From positions 277,677 through 341,676 of the forward strand of contig JAMPAT010000001.1 of assembly GCA_023667095.1 (NCBI GenBank): DNA of 64,000 nt, written 5' to 3'. Made by a program: the position numbers and the translations under genes. This DNA is from Bacteroidales bacterium (lineage in GTDB: Bacteria > Bacteroidota > Bacteroidia > Bacteroidales > UBA932). The notes beneath the pieces were generated by a model. The model saw only the letters and a list, made by a program, of their open reading frames with translations, did not search any database and was not told where the DNA came from. How positions within the stretch are numbered: position 1 is the first letter of the stretch; the number at the start of each line of letters is the position of its first letter. Shown here piece after piece: positions 1 to 9,522 of the stretch.

Positions 1-442
1 AGCAGTTGAAAGGAGGTACATTTTCATATCCCTCAACCAGCATTCCCTGCTTGCCCAAAGTGTTGTAGTAAAGAGGGCCATGGACTTCATCCATTCCATT
101 CTCCCGTGCCCATGACTCAGCCTGCCCGAGAAGCATCCCTGCAACCTCAATGTCGTTGATTGTGTCAAACCAGCCGAAGCGCACCCTCTTTGTGCCGTAC
201 CGCTCATTGTATCTCGGATTTATCATGGCACAGATACGCCCGGCAACCTTCTTGCCGTCCATGACCATCCACATCCTGTGAGGGCAATATTTGGCAGTAG
301 ATACTGTGGTAAGTGACTTTATCTGGTCCGAATGGAGTGCCGGCACATACTGCGGACAATCCCGGTAAAGTTCGTCCGGGAATTTCACGAATTTTTTAAG
401 GTCACCCTTGGATGTTACTTCAACTATTTTATAATCAGGCAT
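1..442 (-). CDS. GNAT-family N-acetyltransferase-like protein, N-terminal part (cut by window edge)
   Basis: About 147 residues are visible from the ATG at 442; the gene runs off the left edge. The translation starts MPDYKIVEVTSKGDLKKFVK and continues with a conserved segment reading RICAMINPRYNERYGTKRVR and FGWFDTINDIEVAGMLL, then GPLYYNTLGKQGM. I know this pattern from a conserved Bacteroidales protein family of about 370 residues annotated as GNAT or hypothetical. The acyl-CoA loop cannot be confirmed in the visible part. The substrate is unknown. A well-formed promoter lies 60-90 nt upstream (503-533), so it is probably the first gene of its transcript. Confidence 0.7.
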   Translation of the reverse strand, partial: MPDYKIVEVTSKGDLKKFVKFPDELYRDCPQYVPALHSDQIKSLTTVSTAKYCPHRMWMVMDGKKVAGRICAMINPRYNERYGTKRVRFGWFDTINDIEVAGMLLGQAESWARENGMDEVHGPLYYNTLGKQGMLVEGYENVPPFNC

Positions 443-502
443 ATTGCAAGCTATTTATATTATTTGTCCATGCTTCCGGAATGTACCGTACACAAAAACG
501 TG

Positions 503-533
503 CAAATTTAATAAGAATATGTCTATTTTTAAA
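503..533 (-). promoter_or_regulatory. Bacteroidota-type promoter for the GNAT gene
   Basis: On the minus strand a -7 box TAAATTTG (503-510) is preceded by TTTA (530-533) at 19 nt. This matches the TTTG / TAnnTTTG sigma-70 consensus of the phylum with one mismatch. The predicted start near 496 gives a leader of about 54 nt. Confidence 0.55.
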
Positions 534-594
534 TTATATATTTCCGTTTTAGGCGTTTCTGGGAGGAATAAGGCTCAAGACGGACTCCAATCAT

Positions 595-1491
595 TCAATT
601 ACCGGTGCCGTCAGCCTCTGTATATGATGCCATGAGATGCTGCACTGCGACCTGCGCACATGCACATCCGAACACAGCAGGAAGATATGAAATTGTCCCG
701 ACCTGTGACTTCTTGTTCCTTTCCTCAGCAGGCACAATTGCATTGTCATCAGGGAGCTCCTCCGAGAACACGACCTTGAACCCTTTTGATATTCCCATGT
801 GCCTCAACCTCTTGCGCACTATATAGGCCAAAGGGCAGTTGAACGATTTCGAGATGTCGGCAACGCGGATCTTTGTCACATCGAACTTGGCCCCCGCCCC
901 CATTGAGGATACATGCGGAATCCTGCTGTCCACGCAATATTTTATAAGCGCAAGCTTCGGTGCAAGCGTATCAATTGCATCCACTAAAAAATCAATCCTG
1001 TAGCGTCCGAGAAGGCCTGAGGGGGTATTGTCTTCCACGGCAACATATCCCTGCCCCGGCAAGTCACCTGCCTGCACCTCCTCTGTCCCGGCATCCTTTC
1101 CTGATGAGACATCTGCCGGTAGTCCTTCTGTCTTTCCCGGTGAAGCAGGGACAGAACCTGCCTGAATCTGATTTGACGATGGAGCCTCTAAGTATTTGTC
1201 AATAATCACAAGGTCCAGCTGAGGGTTTATATCCTTTAGCCTCTCAGCCAGCACCTCACATTTAGGCTTCCCCGCAGTGGAGTCCAGCGCAAGAAGCTGC
1301 CTGTTCTTGTTTGTCACCGAGACTGTATCGCTGTCAAGTATTATCAGATGTCCGATGCCGGCACGCACAAGCATCTCTGCCGCATATCCACCGACTCCGC
1401 CGACACCTATCACAGCCACGGTCGAATCCTCAAAATGCCTGAGCATCTGCTCTCCGACCAGCATCCTGGTCCTTTCTTTCCATTCTTGCAT
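595..1491 (-). CDS. tcdA: tRNA threonylcarbamoyladenosine dehydratase (TcdA/ThiF family)
   Basis: 298 residues; the family is usually about 235-270. It resembles E. coli TcdA (YgdL), an E1-like enzyme that uses ATP to cyclise t6A37 of tRNA to ct6A. Visible are the nucleotide-binding loop GVGGVGG (29-35), the acidic residue in LDSD (about 53-55), TNKNRQ with the conserved Arg (about 60-65), and VDAIDTLAPK followed by SSMGAGAKFDVTKI. Between residues about 102 and 163 there is a Pro/Gly/Ser/Glu-rich stretch that I do not expect in the family; it sits between the second Rossmann strand and the DAID motif and explains the extra length. The flanking blocks align without a break, so this looks like a surface insert and not a frameshift. 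Confidence 0.9.
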   Translation of the reverse strand: MQEWKERTRMLVGEQMLRHFEDSTVAVIGVGGVGGYAAEMLVRAGIGHLIILDSDTVSVTNKNRQLLALDSTAGKPKCEVLAERLKDINPQLDLVIIDKYLEAPSSNQIQAGSVPASPGKTEGLPADVSSGKDAGTEEVQAGDLPGQGYVAVEDNTPSGLLGRYRIDFLVDAIDTLAPKLALIKYCVDSRIPHVSSMGAGAKFDVTKIRVADISKSFNCPLAYIVRKRLRHMGISKGFKVVFSEELPDDNAIVPAEERNKKSQVGTISYLPAVFGCACAQVAVQHLMASYTEADGTGN

Positions 1492-1502
1492 ATATCAATT
1501 CA

Positions 1503-1543
1503 TTAAAACGTCATTCCTGTCCTAATAATTTTCCAATGTCCTC
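1503..1543. repeat. Direct repeat, left copy, flanking the DUF1016 gene
   Basis: A perfect 21-bp core beginning TTAAAACGTC occupies 1503-1523 and recurs at 2706-2726. Similarity continues imperfectly to about 1543 (CCAATGTCC against CCAAATGTCC) and leftward into the short spacer before the neighbouring start codon. Confidence 0.85.
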
Positions 1544-1643
1544 CGAAATCCGCGCCTATGCGTCTGATAACACCTTTCTGCTGTAGCTTCCGCAAATGAT
1601 ACTTAACTCCGTTCTCTGTCATATCCACATTTGCAGTCCTCAT
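1503..1643 (-). pseudogene. Remnant of a winged-helix protein C-terminus (46 codons)
   Basis: From the ATG at 1643 a 46-residue frame reads MRTANVDMTENGVKYHLRKL and then KGVIRRIGADFGGHWKII. This is the usual C-terminal winged-helix end of Bacteroidota AlbA_2/ATP-binding or Fic-type proteins, without the rest of such a protein. The ATG overlaps the end of the DUF1016 gene and the stop lies 11 nt before the tcdA start. The 3' half is repeated, with decay, upstream of the DUF1016 gene (2706-2745). I infer a leftover of a longer gene broken when the DUF1016 gene arrived. It might still be translated as a small DNA-binding peptide, coupled to the gene above. Confidence 0.55.
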
Positions 1644-1644
1644 A

Positions 1645-2694
1645 TTACTCCTCCTTTCCATGTTGTTCCAAGAAGAAACGTTTTTGCTGTTCAATCACTC
1701 GACTTAGCTCTTCTTCCGTCGGCATATATGCCATATATTGGGTTGCAAAAAGCTGCTCACTATTATGCAACACAGAGTATTTGGCTATGGTCGTATCGGT
1801 CTCCGTGCACAGAAGCACACCTATAGTGGGATTATCCGACGGCTCTTTCATAAGGTCATCGAACATGCGCACATACATATCCAATTGTCCCACATCGGCA
1901 TGTGTTACCTTATGGGTCTTCAGTTCAAACAGAACAAACCTTTTCATTTTGAAGTTGTAAAAAACCAAGTCAATGAAGAAATCATCAGTTTCCGTCACGA
2001 TGTGTTTTTGTCTTTCTACAAAGGCGAACCCACGTCCTAACTCCATAATGAATTTCTTCAGATTGTCAATCAATGCCTGTTCCAAGTCACTCTCCGAGTA
2101 CTTAGTGTCACGCTTGAAATTGAGGAACTCCGCCACCACCGGACTTTTTATGTACTCCTTCGGGTCATTCCCATTGAGGTTTTCAATCACAGGCAATGCC
2201 TCGCCATCTCTTTTCGCTGCACATAGTCTGCCATAATATTGAGTGGAGATGTTCCGGTCAAGCGTGCGGATACTCCACATTTCGCGGGAGGCCTCTTCTG
2301 CATACCACCGTCTGGCATCCGGATGCGGCACAGCCATGATGCGCCGGAAATGCGTCCATGTGAGATTTGGCACTCGCGAGTGCCAAATCGGTAAATCATT
2401 AAAATTCAAGTAGAACTGACGATAGTCCCGCAATCGCCGATCGGAGTAGTTTGTGCCAAATTCGATTGACAACCGATCCGCAATTAACTTAATCAAGCGG
2501 GTACCATACTGCGCACGGGCTTCTCCATGCTGTTCTTCCTCTACAATACGTCGCCCTATATGCCAATAGGTAAGTACCGCAATTTTATTGACAGTCGAGT
2601 ATGCTTGTTTCCGACCTTGTTCTATGATGTTTCGAATGTCATCAATGAGCTTATCGGTTGTTATATCATGATGTTGCAGCTTATTCTTTTCCAT
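1645..2694 (-). CDS. DUF1016 / PDDEXK nuclease family protein (YhcG-like)
   Basis: 349 residues. The N-terminal half carries the DUF1016 N-domain pattern: AYSTVNKIAVLTYWHIGRRI, EEEQHGEARAQYG and LRDYRQFYLNF. The C-terminal half carries the PDDEXK-like core: FAFVERQKHIVTETDDFFIDLVFYN is interpretable as a D...ExK-type fold, followed by FVLFELKTHKVTHADVGQLDMYV. The family is typically found next to restriction-modification and other mobile loci; its exact role is not settled. Here it is alone, with no methylase or specificity gene nearby. Direct repeats at 1503-1543 and 2706-2745 bound it, which suggests a later insertion between the GH43 promoter region and tcdA. Confidence 0.88.
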   Translation of the reverse strand: MEKNKLQHHDITTDKLIDDIRNIIEQGRKQAYSTVNKIAVLTYWHIGRRIVEEEQHGEARAQYGTRLIKLIADRLSIEFGTNYSDRRLRDYRQFYLNFNDLPIWHSRVPNLTWTHFRRIMAVPHPDARRWYAEEASREMWSIRTLDRNISTQYYGRLCAAKRDGEALPVIENLNGNDPKEYIKSPVVAEFLNFKRDTKYSESDLEQALIDNLKKFIMELGRGFAFVERQKHIVTETDDFFIDLVFYNFKMKRFVLFELKTHKVTHADVGQLDMYVRMFDDLMKEPSDNPTIGVLLCTETDTTIAKYSVLHNSEQLFATQYMAYMPTEEELSRVIEQQKRFFLEQHGKEE

Positions 2695-2705
2695 ATCCCG
2701 ATTCC

Positions 2706-2745
2706 TTAAAACGTCATTCCTGTCCTGTTATTTCCAAATGTCCAG
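2706..2745. repeat. Direct repeat, right copy, flanking the DUF1016 gene
   Basis: This carries the same 21-bp core as 1503-1523. Read on the minus strand it would encode the same peptide end as the winged-helix remnant (…WK, then the shared segment), but an in-frame stop follows WK, so this copy is decayed. Confidence 0.85.
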
Positions 2746-2754
2746 TCGTCCGGA

Positions 2755-2787
2755 TTTGCAAAATTACACAAATAATCATTATTTTTG
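2755..2787 (+). promoter_or_regulatory. Promoter for the GH43 lipoprotein gene
   Basis: TTTG (2755-2758), 21 nt, TATTTTTG (2780-2787) fits the Bacteroidota consensus. The predicted start near 2794 leaves a leader of about 55 nt before the ATG at 2849. Confidence 0.6.
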
Positions 2788-2848
2788 GCGGCGCATACGG
2801 CCCATCGTGCCAGGGCATAGGGATGAATAATGTAAAACACTATTATAA

Positions 2849-3823
2849 ATGACAATGAAAAGCAGAATCTTAATTACGGCATTGGCAGCCATGGCTGTAT
2901 TCACAGGCTGCAGCACCGGCCAGACATCAGGCAATCCTGTCTTTGAAGGCAAGTATGCAGATCCGGAATGCGTCATCTGGGACGGGAAATACTGGATATT
3001 CCCTACCGCATCACTGCCATACGAGCAGCAGACCTACCTCGATGCATTCTCCTCAGAAGACCTCGTCAACTGGACAAAGCACGAAAGGATTATCGACAAC
3101 AACGAAGTCAAGTGGGCATGGAGGGCAATGTGGGCACCAGCCATAATCAGGAAAGACGGTTCATACTACCTTTTCTTCGGGGCAAACGACATGCACGAGA
3201 AAGGTGAAGGAGGAATCGGAGTTGCCGTATCTGACAAGCCGGAAGGTCCATACAGGGACATGCTCGGCAAGCCGCTCATCGATGAAGTAATCAACGGGGC
3301 GCAGCCAATCGACCAGTTCGTATTCGAGGACAACGGCACATACTACATGTTCTATGGAGGATGGAGACATTGCAACGTAGGTATCCTCAACAATGACTTC
3401 ACCGGATTTATACCATTCGGGGACGGGGAGACATTCAAGGAAGTGACACCTGAAAACTATGTCGAGGGACCGTTCATGTTCAAGAAAGACGGGAAATACT
3501 ATTTCATGTGGTCGGAAGGTGGCTGGACAGGTCCGGACTACTGCGTGGCATACGCCATAGCGGACAGCCCTATGGGACCTTTCAACAGGATAGGAAAGAT
3601 TCTCCAGCAGGACCCGGAGATAGGCACAGGAGCAGGACACCATTCTGTAATGCACGAGCCTAAGTCAGACAAATGGTACATCGTCTACCACCGTCATCCT
3701 CTCGGAAGCACAGACGGCAACGACCGCGAAGTCTGCATCGACGAGATGCATTTCGATGAAAACGGATACATCAAGCCTGTTGTCATGACATTCGAAGGTG
3801 TCAAGGCCAACAAGATCAGATAA
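2849..3823 (+). CDS. GH43-family glycoside hydrolase, lipoprotein
   Basis: 324 residues. It begins with a lipoprotein signal ending AAMAVFTGC (lipid-acceptor Cys21), so the enzyme is probably anchored to a membrane. The five-bladed propeller signature of GH43 is visible: the catalytic base Asp38 in YADPE, the pKa-modulating Asp155 in QPIDQFVFEDNG, and the general acid Glu206 in YVEGPFMFKKDGKYY. Typical substrates are arabinan or xylan side chains; the precise one cannot be read from sequence. There is no SusC/SusD pair nearby, so it is not part of a visible polysaccharide-utilisation locus. An alternative ATG lies 6 nt downstream (third codon). Confidence 0.88.
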   Translation: MTMKSRILITALAAMAVFTGCSTGQTSGNPVFEGKYADPECVIWDGKYWIFPTASLPYEQQTYLDAFSSEDLVNWTKHERIIDNNEVKWAWRAMWAPAIIRKDGSYYLFFGANDMHEKGEGGIGVAVSDKPEGPYRDMLGKPLIDEVINGAQPIDQFVFEDNGTYYMFYGGWRHCNVGILNNDFTGFIPFGDGETFKEVTPENYVEGPFMFKKDGKYYFMWSEGGWTGPDYCVAYAIADSPMGPFNRIGKILQQDPEIGTGAGHHSVMHEPKSDKWYIVYHRHPLGSTDGNDREVCIDEMHFDENGYIKPVVMTFEGVKANKIR

Positions 3824-3826
3824 CCA

Positions 3827-3949
3827 AGAGGGTGACTAAAAAGTCCGAATAACTCTCTGAGGATTGAAAATTTAGCGACAAGGGTGAGGTTGGTCGCACC
3901 GAAAAAATGAGAAGAAGGGGTCTGACTAATACTTTTTAGCCGGCCCTTT
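3827..3949. repeat. Imperfect long inverted repeat after the GH43 gene
   Basis: The left arm (3827-3844) contains GACTAAAAAGT and the right arm (3931-3949) contains ACTTTTTAGC. The arms share about 15 of 18 positions and enclose about 86 nt. The left arm begins a few nt after the GH43 stop codon. It could be a large terminator-like hairpin or a MITE-like repeat; similar arms may recur elsewhere in the genome. The rest of the gap to the mazG stop at 4094 shows nothing recognisable. Confidence 0.5.
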
Positions 3950-4093
3950 CTGTTTCTATTCTATAACATTCGGAAAGCATCACCGCCGGGCACCTGCCAG
4001 AATGTCCTTCTTATAAGGTTATGGACATTGCATGAAGCGGCAAGCATTGCAGAATCCCCAGTTCGATTACCCTTTGGTCACCGGCATTTTCCG

Positions 4094-4912
4094 CTAAAGT
4101 CCCTTGGCCTTGGCCTCATCCCAGATTTCATCCATCTCGGCAAGCGTCATGTCCTTCAGGTTGCGCCCTACACGGATCGTGTGCTCCTCAAGATATGTGA
4201 AACGGCGTCTGAACTTCTCACAGGTACGCTCAAGGGCAGTGTCTGGATTGAGCCCATAGAGACGGGCTGCATTCACTACAGAGAAAATATAGTCCCCGAG
4301 TTCCTGCTCAGCACGGTCGTATGCAGCCCTCCGTTCCTCTTCAGAGGCCGCGGCATCAATTGCATCAAGCTCAGCCTGGTATTCTCCCATCTCCTCCTTG
4401 ACCTTGTCCCAGACCTGCGACTTGTTCTCCCAGTCGAATCCGACTCCACGGGCCTTGTCCTGCATCCTGTATGCCTTCAAGAGCGGCGGCAGCGCATCAG
4501 GGACACCGGAAAGGATACGTTTGTTGCCGTCCTTCTCCTTGGTCTTCAGCATCTCCCACTGCTTCACAACATCTTCCACACTGCTCACCTCTGATGTCGA
4601 GAAGACATGAGGATGACGATATATAAGTTTGTCACACAGGAAATTGATGACATCCACGATATCGTATTCCCCTTTTTCCTCGCCTATCTTTGCATAGAAC
4701 AGGACATGCAGAAGCACGTCCCCTAACTCCTTGGAAACATTCTTCCCGTCCTCTTTCAAGATAGCATCGCTCAGCTCATATACTTCCTCTATCGTCTGCG
4801 GACGCAATGATTCAGTAGTCTGTTTCCTGTCCCACGGACATTTTTCGCGCAGTTCGTCAAGGATGTCAAGAATCCTTCCGAACGCCTCCATCTTTTCCTG
4901 TCTTGTCTTCAT
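4094..4912 (-). CDS. mazG: Nucleoside triphosphate pyrophosphohydrolase MazG
   Basis: 272 residues, close to E. coli MazG (263). It contains two MazG modules. The first (about 20-115) has LREKCPWDRKQTTESLRPQT, the EEVYEL helix and ELGDVLLHVLFYAKIGEE, giving the Mg-binding ExxE(12)ExxD pattern. The second (about 145-250) has KARGVGFDWENKSQVWDKVK, KEEMGEY and EQELGDYIFSVVNAAR. It hydrolyses (d)NTPs to NMP and pyrophosphate, a housekeeping and nucleotide-sanitising role. It is transcribed alone, facing away from the CoA-transferase gene. Confidence 0.95.
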   Translation of the reverse strand: MKTRQEKMEAFGRILDILDELREKCPWDRKQTTESLRPQTIEEVYELSDAILKEDGKNVSKELGDVLLHVLFYAKIGEEKGEYDIVDVINFLCDKLIYRHPHVFSTSEVSSVEDVVKQWEMLKTKEKDGNKRILSGVPDALPPLLKAYRMQDKARGVGFDWENKSQVWDKVKEEMGEYQAELDAIDAAASEEERRAAYDRAEQELGDYIFSVVNAARLYGLNPDTALERTCEKFRRRFTYLEEHTIRVGRNLKDMTLAEMDEIWDEAKAKGL

Positions 4913-5053
4913 ATATAGATATTCTTTGAATTTTCCATAATCCCCGGCCTTATGCCTTCCCCAAAAATCTTATGCCGGCTGCACGTCCAAAGACAAATAC
5001 CATGTTTTTATCCGCCCTGAACGATACGAGGGGCAAATTTAGCAAAAAAGCAT

Positions 5054-5061
5054 TATCTTTG
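5054..5061 (+). promoter_or_regulatory. -7 box TATCTTTG upstream of the CoA-transferase gene
   Basis: A perfect -7 consensus lies 18 nt before the likely ATG at 5079. I see no convincing -33 TTTG at the right distance, so this is a partial promoter call. Confidence 0.4.
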
Positions 5062-5078
5062 GCGCGCCATTGATAATT

Positions 5079-6395
5079 ATGACATTTATGAGACACGATA
5101 TCCATTTTGTTTCAGCCGATGAGGCTGTCAAGGTTGTAAAATCAGGAGACCATGTACATCTGAGCAGCGTTGCAAGTGCCCCAAAGATATTGATCGACGC
5201 ACTCTGCCGAAGAGGGGAGAACGGTGAATTGAGGGATGTCCGCATCCATCATCTCCACACGGAAGGCCCTGCGCCATATTCTGACCCAAAATTCGACGGG
5301 ATATTCTTTCACCAGGGATTTTTCATAGGGGCGAATGTGCGCAAAAGCGTACAGGCAGGATATTCAGACTATATCCCGGTATTCCTCAGCGAAACACAGA
5401 AGCTATACCGTTGCGGTGCCCTCCGCTGCGATGTGGCGATGATACAGGTATGCCCTCCAGACAAGCATGGCTTCGTCTCTCTCGGCACCTCCGTAGACGC
5501 GACCCTCGCAGCAATCGAATGTGCAAAGACTGTAATCGCTGTGGTGAACAAGAATGTACCACGCGCCTGGGGACAGGCCATGATACCGATGTCCATGATA
5601 GACATTTTCGTGGAAGGTGACACACCGCTTGAGCCTGCACATTTCAGCCAGCCGAATGACGTCGAGACCGCCATCGGAAAGCATTGTGCGGAACTGATTG
5701 AGGACGGTGCATGCCTCCAGATGGGTATCGGTGCAATCCCGAACGCTGTCCTTGCACAGCTCGGCAGCCACAAGAACCTCGGAATACACACTGAGATGTT
5801 TGCGGACGGTGTGCTCGGACTTGTTGAAAAGGGAGTCATAAACGGTTCGAATAAAGTGACTGACAAGGGGAAGCTCGTGTCAACCTTCCTTATGGGCTCT
5901 CAAGAGTGCTATGACTTCATCGATGACAACCCTATGGTCTCCATGATGGACGTGGGCTACACCAACGACCCTTATATAATATCACAGAACCCTAAGATGA
6001 CAGCAATCAACTCTGCCGTACAGGTTGACCTTACAGGCCAGGTATGCGCAGATTCAATCGGTACGAAATTCTATTCCGGAGTCGGCGGACAGATTGACTT
6101 CGTCTACGGTGCATCCCTGTCAAAGGGAGGAAAGGCAATAATCGCAATGCCGTCATGCACCAGCAAGGGCGGAAGCAAGATTGCCCCTGTAGTGCTTGAA
6201 GGGGCAGGAATCGTGACCACCAGGGCGCATGCCCACTGGATTGTCACAGAATACGGTGCAGTCGACCTCTATGGACGTTCGATGCAGGAAAGGGCAAAGC
6301 TTCTCATCAGCATCGCCCACCCGGACCATCGCGAAGAACTCGACCGTGCAGCATTTGAACGCTTCGGTCCGCACTACCATAATTTCGGTGTCTGA
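5079..6395 (+). CDS. Acetyl-CoA hydrolase/transferase family protein (4-hydroxybutyrate CoA-transferase-like)
   Basis: 438 residues from the ATG at 5079; an in-frame TTG at 5070 and ATG at 5088 (MRHDIHF, the usual family start) are alternatives. The sequence follows the CoA-transferase family I/acetyl-CoA hydrolase layout: HLSSVASAPKILIDAL, HLHTEGPAPY, RCDVAMIQVCPPDKHG, ACLQMGIGAIPNAVL, and the catalytic Glu in GIHTEMFADG (about residue 239), where a glutamyl-CoA intermediate forms. It moves CoA between short-chain acids such as acetate, butyrate or succinate, or hydrolyses acetyl-CoA. The acceptor cannot be decided here. It is a single-gene unit convergent with the secreted GH43 gene. Confidence 0.9.
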   Translation: MTFMRHDIHFVSADEAVKVVKSGDHVHLSSVASAPKILIDALCRRGENGELRDVRIHHLHTEGPAPYSDPKFDGIFFHQGFFIGANVRKSVQAGYSDYIPVFLSETQKLYRCGALRCDVAMIQVCPPDKHGFVSLGTSVDATLAAIECAKTVIAVVNKNVPRAWGQAMIPMSMIDIFVEGDTPLEPAHFSQPNDVETAIGKHCAELIEDGACLQMGIGAIPNAVLAQLGSHKNLGIHTEMFADGVLGLVEKGVINGSNKVTDKGKLVSTFLMGSQECYDFIDDNPMVSMMDVGYTNDPYIISQNPKMTAINSAVQVDLTGQVCADSIGTKFYSGVGGQIDFVYGASLSKGGKAIIAMPSCTSKGGSKIAPVVLEGAGIVTTRAHAHWIVTEYGAVDLYGRSMQERAKLLISIAHPDHREELDRAAFERFGPHYHNFGV

Positions 6396-6573
6396 CAATA
6401 TACAGGAGTTCAAGCCCCTGGAATGCTGTTGCAGAAGTATTTTCCCAGTTGACTTCTCCGGACATAAAAAGAAGTCCTGCCTGTACAGAAGCTCCAATGC
6501 AGCAGTATTCGACATGATGCAGCCAAGCTCAACAGCAAGCCTTCATGTTTATTGTGAGAATAGAGGAAAGTGG

Positions 6574-8235
<1,662 letters not shown>

Positions 8236-8247
8236 AGAGTTTCATTA

Positions 8248-9177
8248 TCACCTGCAATCCTGTTTCCCCAGGTCAGCAGCCGAACGGCTGCGGCTGACAA
8301 TCACGACTCCCGTGAAAACCATTATTGCCGAAATGATTTTCTGCCACGAAAGCACATCCATCCCAATGCAGATGCTTATGGATGTAGCTATTATAGGCTG
8401 TGCATAGCTATACATGCTGACCAGGGTAGGACGGAGCCTCTTCTGCCCGAAAGGTATAAGGAAATAGCTGACAAACGTTGCAAATATTATCAGGAACGAA
8501 AGTTCCCACAGCTGTCCTGAAGGAATCATTCTCCACTGGATTCCAACAACTTCCTTTCCTGCCATAGGCAATGAGACGAGAGTTGAGAAAAGGAATATCC
8601 ATTTCATGAAAGTAACGACAGAATATTTCTGTATCAGCGGCTTGAATATGCCAAGGTACAACGAGAAGCTCAATCCGTTCAGAAACATCAGGAATATACC
8701 GGAAAGGCTGCTTTCCGCAGCACCTCCTTTCGAGCTGACACTATTGACTATCAACAGTATGGTCCCAAACAGGCTCAATGCCACTCCTCCAGCCTTCCTG
8801 AATGTCACCGGCTCCTTGATTGCCACAGCTGCGATAAACATGGTATACACCGGAGACAGAGCACTCAGGATGGCACTGTTCATGGGTGTAACATCCGGTA
8901 TGGCGACAAGGAATGTAAGCTGAGTCACGAAGAAACCGAGCAGGGATGCAGCCAGAATCTTTGGATAGTCCCTGTTCTCAACCTTCTCCCGCGGCCGGAA
9001 CAGCGATATTATCCAGAAAAGTGAACCGGCACCGATTGACCTCAGCAGGAATATCGCTATCGGCGATATAAGATGGCTGCCAGTCAGGTCCTTGCATACT
9101 ATTATATTTACTCCGAAAATAGCGTATGCGACAAAGCACGCCAGATGTCCGGATATTGCATCTCCCCTATTCATCAT
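8248..9177 (-). CDS. EamA/DMT-family permease
   Basis: 309 residues with about ten hydrophobic segments in two EamA repeats: FVAYAIFGVNIIVCKDLTGS with GFFVTQLTFLVAIPDVTPMN in the first, and MFLNGLSFSLYLGIFKPLIQ with FLIPFGQKRLRPTLVSMYSY in the second. The PxxxMY pattern and AQPIIAT before the last helices are typical of drug/metabolite transporters. The substrate is unknown. The start overlaps the stop of the 63-residue ORF upstream by 4 nt (ATGA), so the two are probably translationally coupled. Confidence 0.88.
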   Translation of the reverse strand: MMNRGDAISGHLACFVAYAIFGVNIIVCKDLTGSHLISPIAIFLLRSIGAGSLFWIISLFRPREKVENRDYPKILAASLLGFFVTQLTFLVAIPDVTPMNSAILSALSPVYTMFIAAVAIKEPVTFRKAGGVALSLFGTILLIVNSVSSKGGAAESSLSGIFLMFLNGLSFSLYLGIFKPLIQKYSVVTFMKWIFLFSTLVSLPMAGKEVVGIQWRMIPSGQLWELSFLIIFATFVSYFLIPFGQKRLRPTLVSMYSYAQPIIATSISICIGMDVLSWQKIISAIMVFTGVVIVSRSRSAADLGKQDCR

Positions 9178-9365
9178 TTATATAGATTACGGTTTACAAG
9201 AAGTCCATTCGCACGGAAGTTCCAACACAGGAAAGCCAGCAATGCCATGGTTCCTGCCAGCCTCATGAAAGGCTCGACATAGCTATATCCTATGTAGCAG
9301 TCGGTTATCAAAGCAAGTGACAGCCAGTTCCTTACAGTCATTCTCATACCAATGTCCAGTTTCAT
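9174..9365 (-). CDS. Small two-helix membrane protein, unknown function
   Basis: 63 residues. Two hydrophobic segments are visible, about 11-30 (VRNWLSLALITDCYIGYSYV) and 34-48 (MRLAGTMALLAFLCW), with a basic C-terminus. Three things support a real gene: a Bacteroidota promoter (TTG, 21 nt, TATCTTCG) starts just ahead of it, its ATG follows the predicted start by about 16 nt, and its stop overlaps the EamA start as ATGA. I do not recognise the family. It could help assembly of the permease or act alone. Confidence 0.55.
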   Translation of the reverse strand: MKLDIGMRMTVRNWLSLALITDCYIGYSYVEPFMRLAGTMALLAFLCWNFRANGLLVNRNLYK

Positions 9366-9387
9366 GCATCCATTCCAAAAAAGCGCG

Positions 9388-9420
9388 CGAAGATAATAAA
9401 AATTATTCTACACATGCAAC
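9388..9420 (-). promoter_or_regulatory. Promoter for the small ORF-EamA unit
   Basis: On the minus strand: GTTG (9417-9420), 21 nt, TATCTTCG (9388-9395; one mismatch in TTTG). The spacing is right and the predicted start is near 9381. Confidence 0.5.
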
Positions 9421-9457
9421 GGATTTAACTTTCAATGACATTGCAGATGACATTAGG

Positions 9458-9489
9458 CTTGTGAGGATTGAACTTTTTATGTATATTTG
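9458..9489 (+). promoter_or_regulatory. Promoter for the BI-1 family gene
   Basis: TATATTTG (9482-9489) with CTTG (9458-9461) 20 nt upstream. It fits the consensus with one -33 mismatch; the leader to the ATG at 9523 is about 27 nt. Confidence 0.5.
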
Positions 9490-9522
9490 GGCTTCTTTGG
9501 CAAAACACAAAAAATAATACAC

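Noticed and set aside
1503..1694. Longer 63-codon version of the winged-helix remnant
   Set aside because: The first 17 codons lie inside the DUF1016 coding region in another frame and do not resemble the family; the ATG at 1643 is the more sensible start.
4021..4594. 188-codon plus-strand open frame opposite mazG
   Set aside because: Antisense to mazG, which carries both MazG metal-binding modules; no features of its own.
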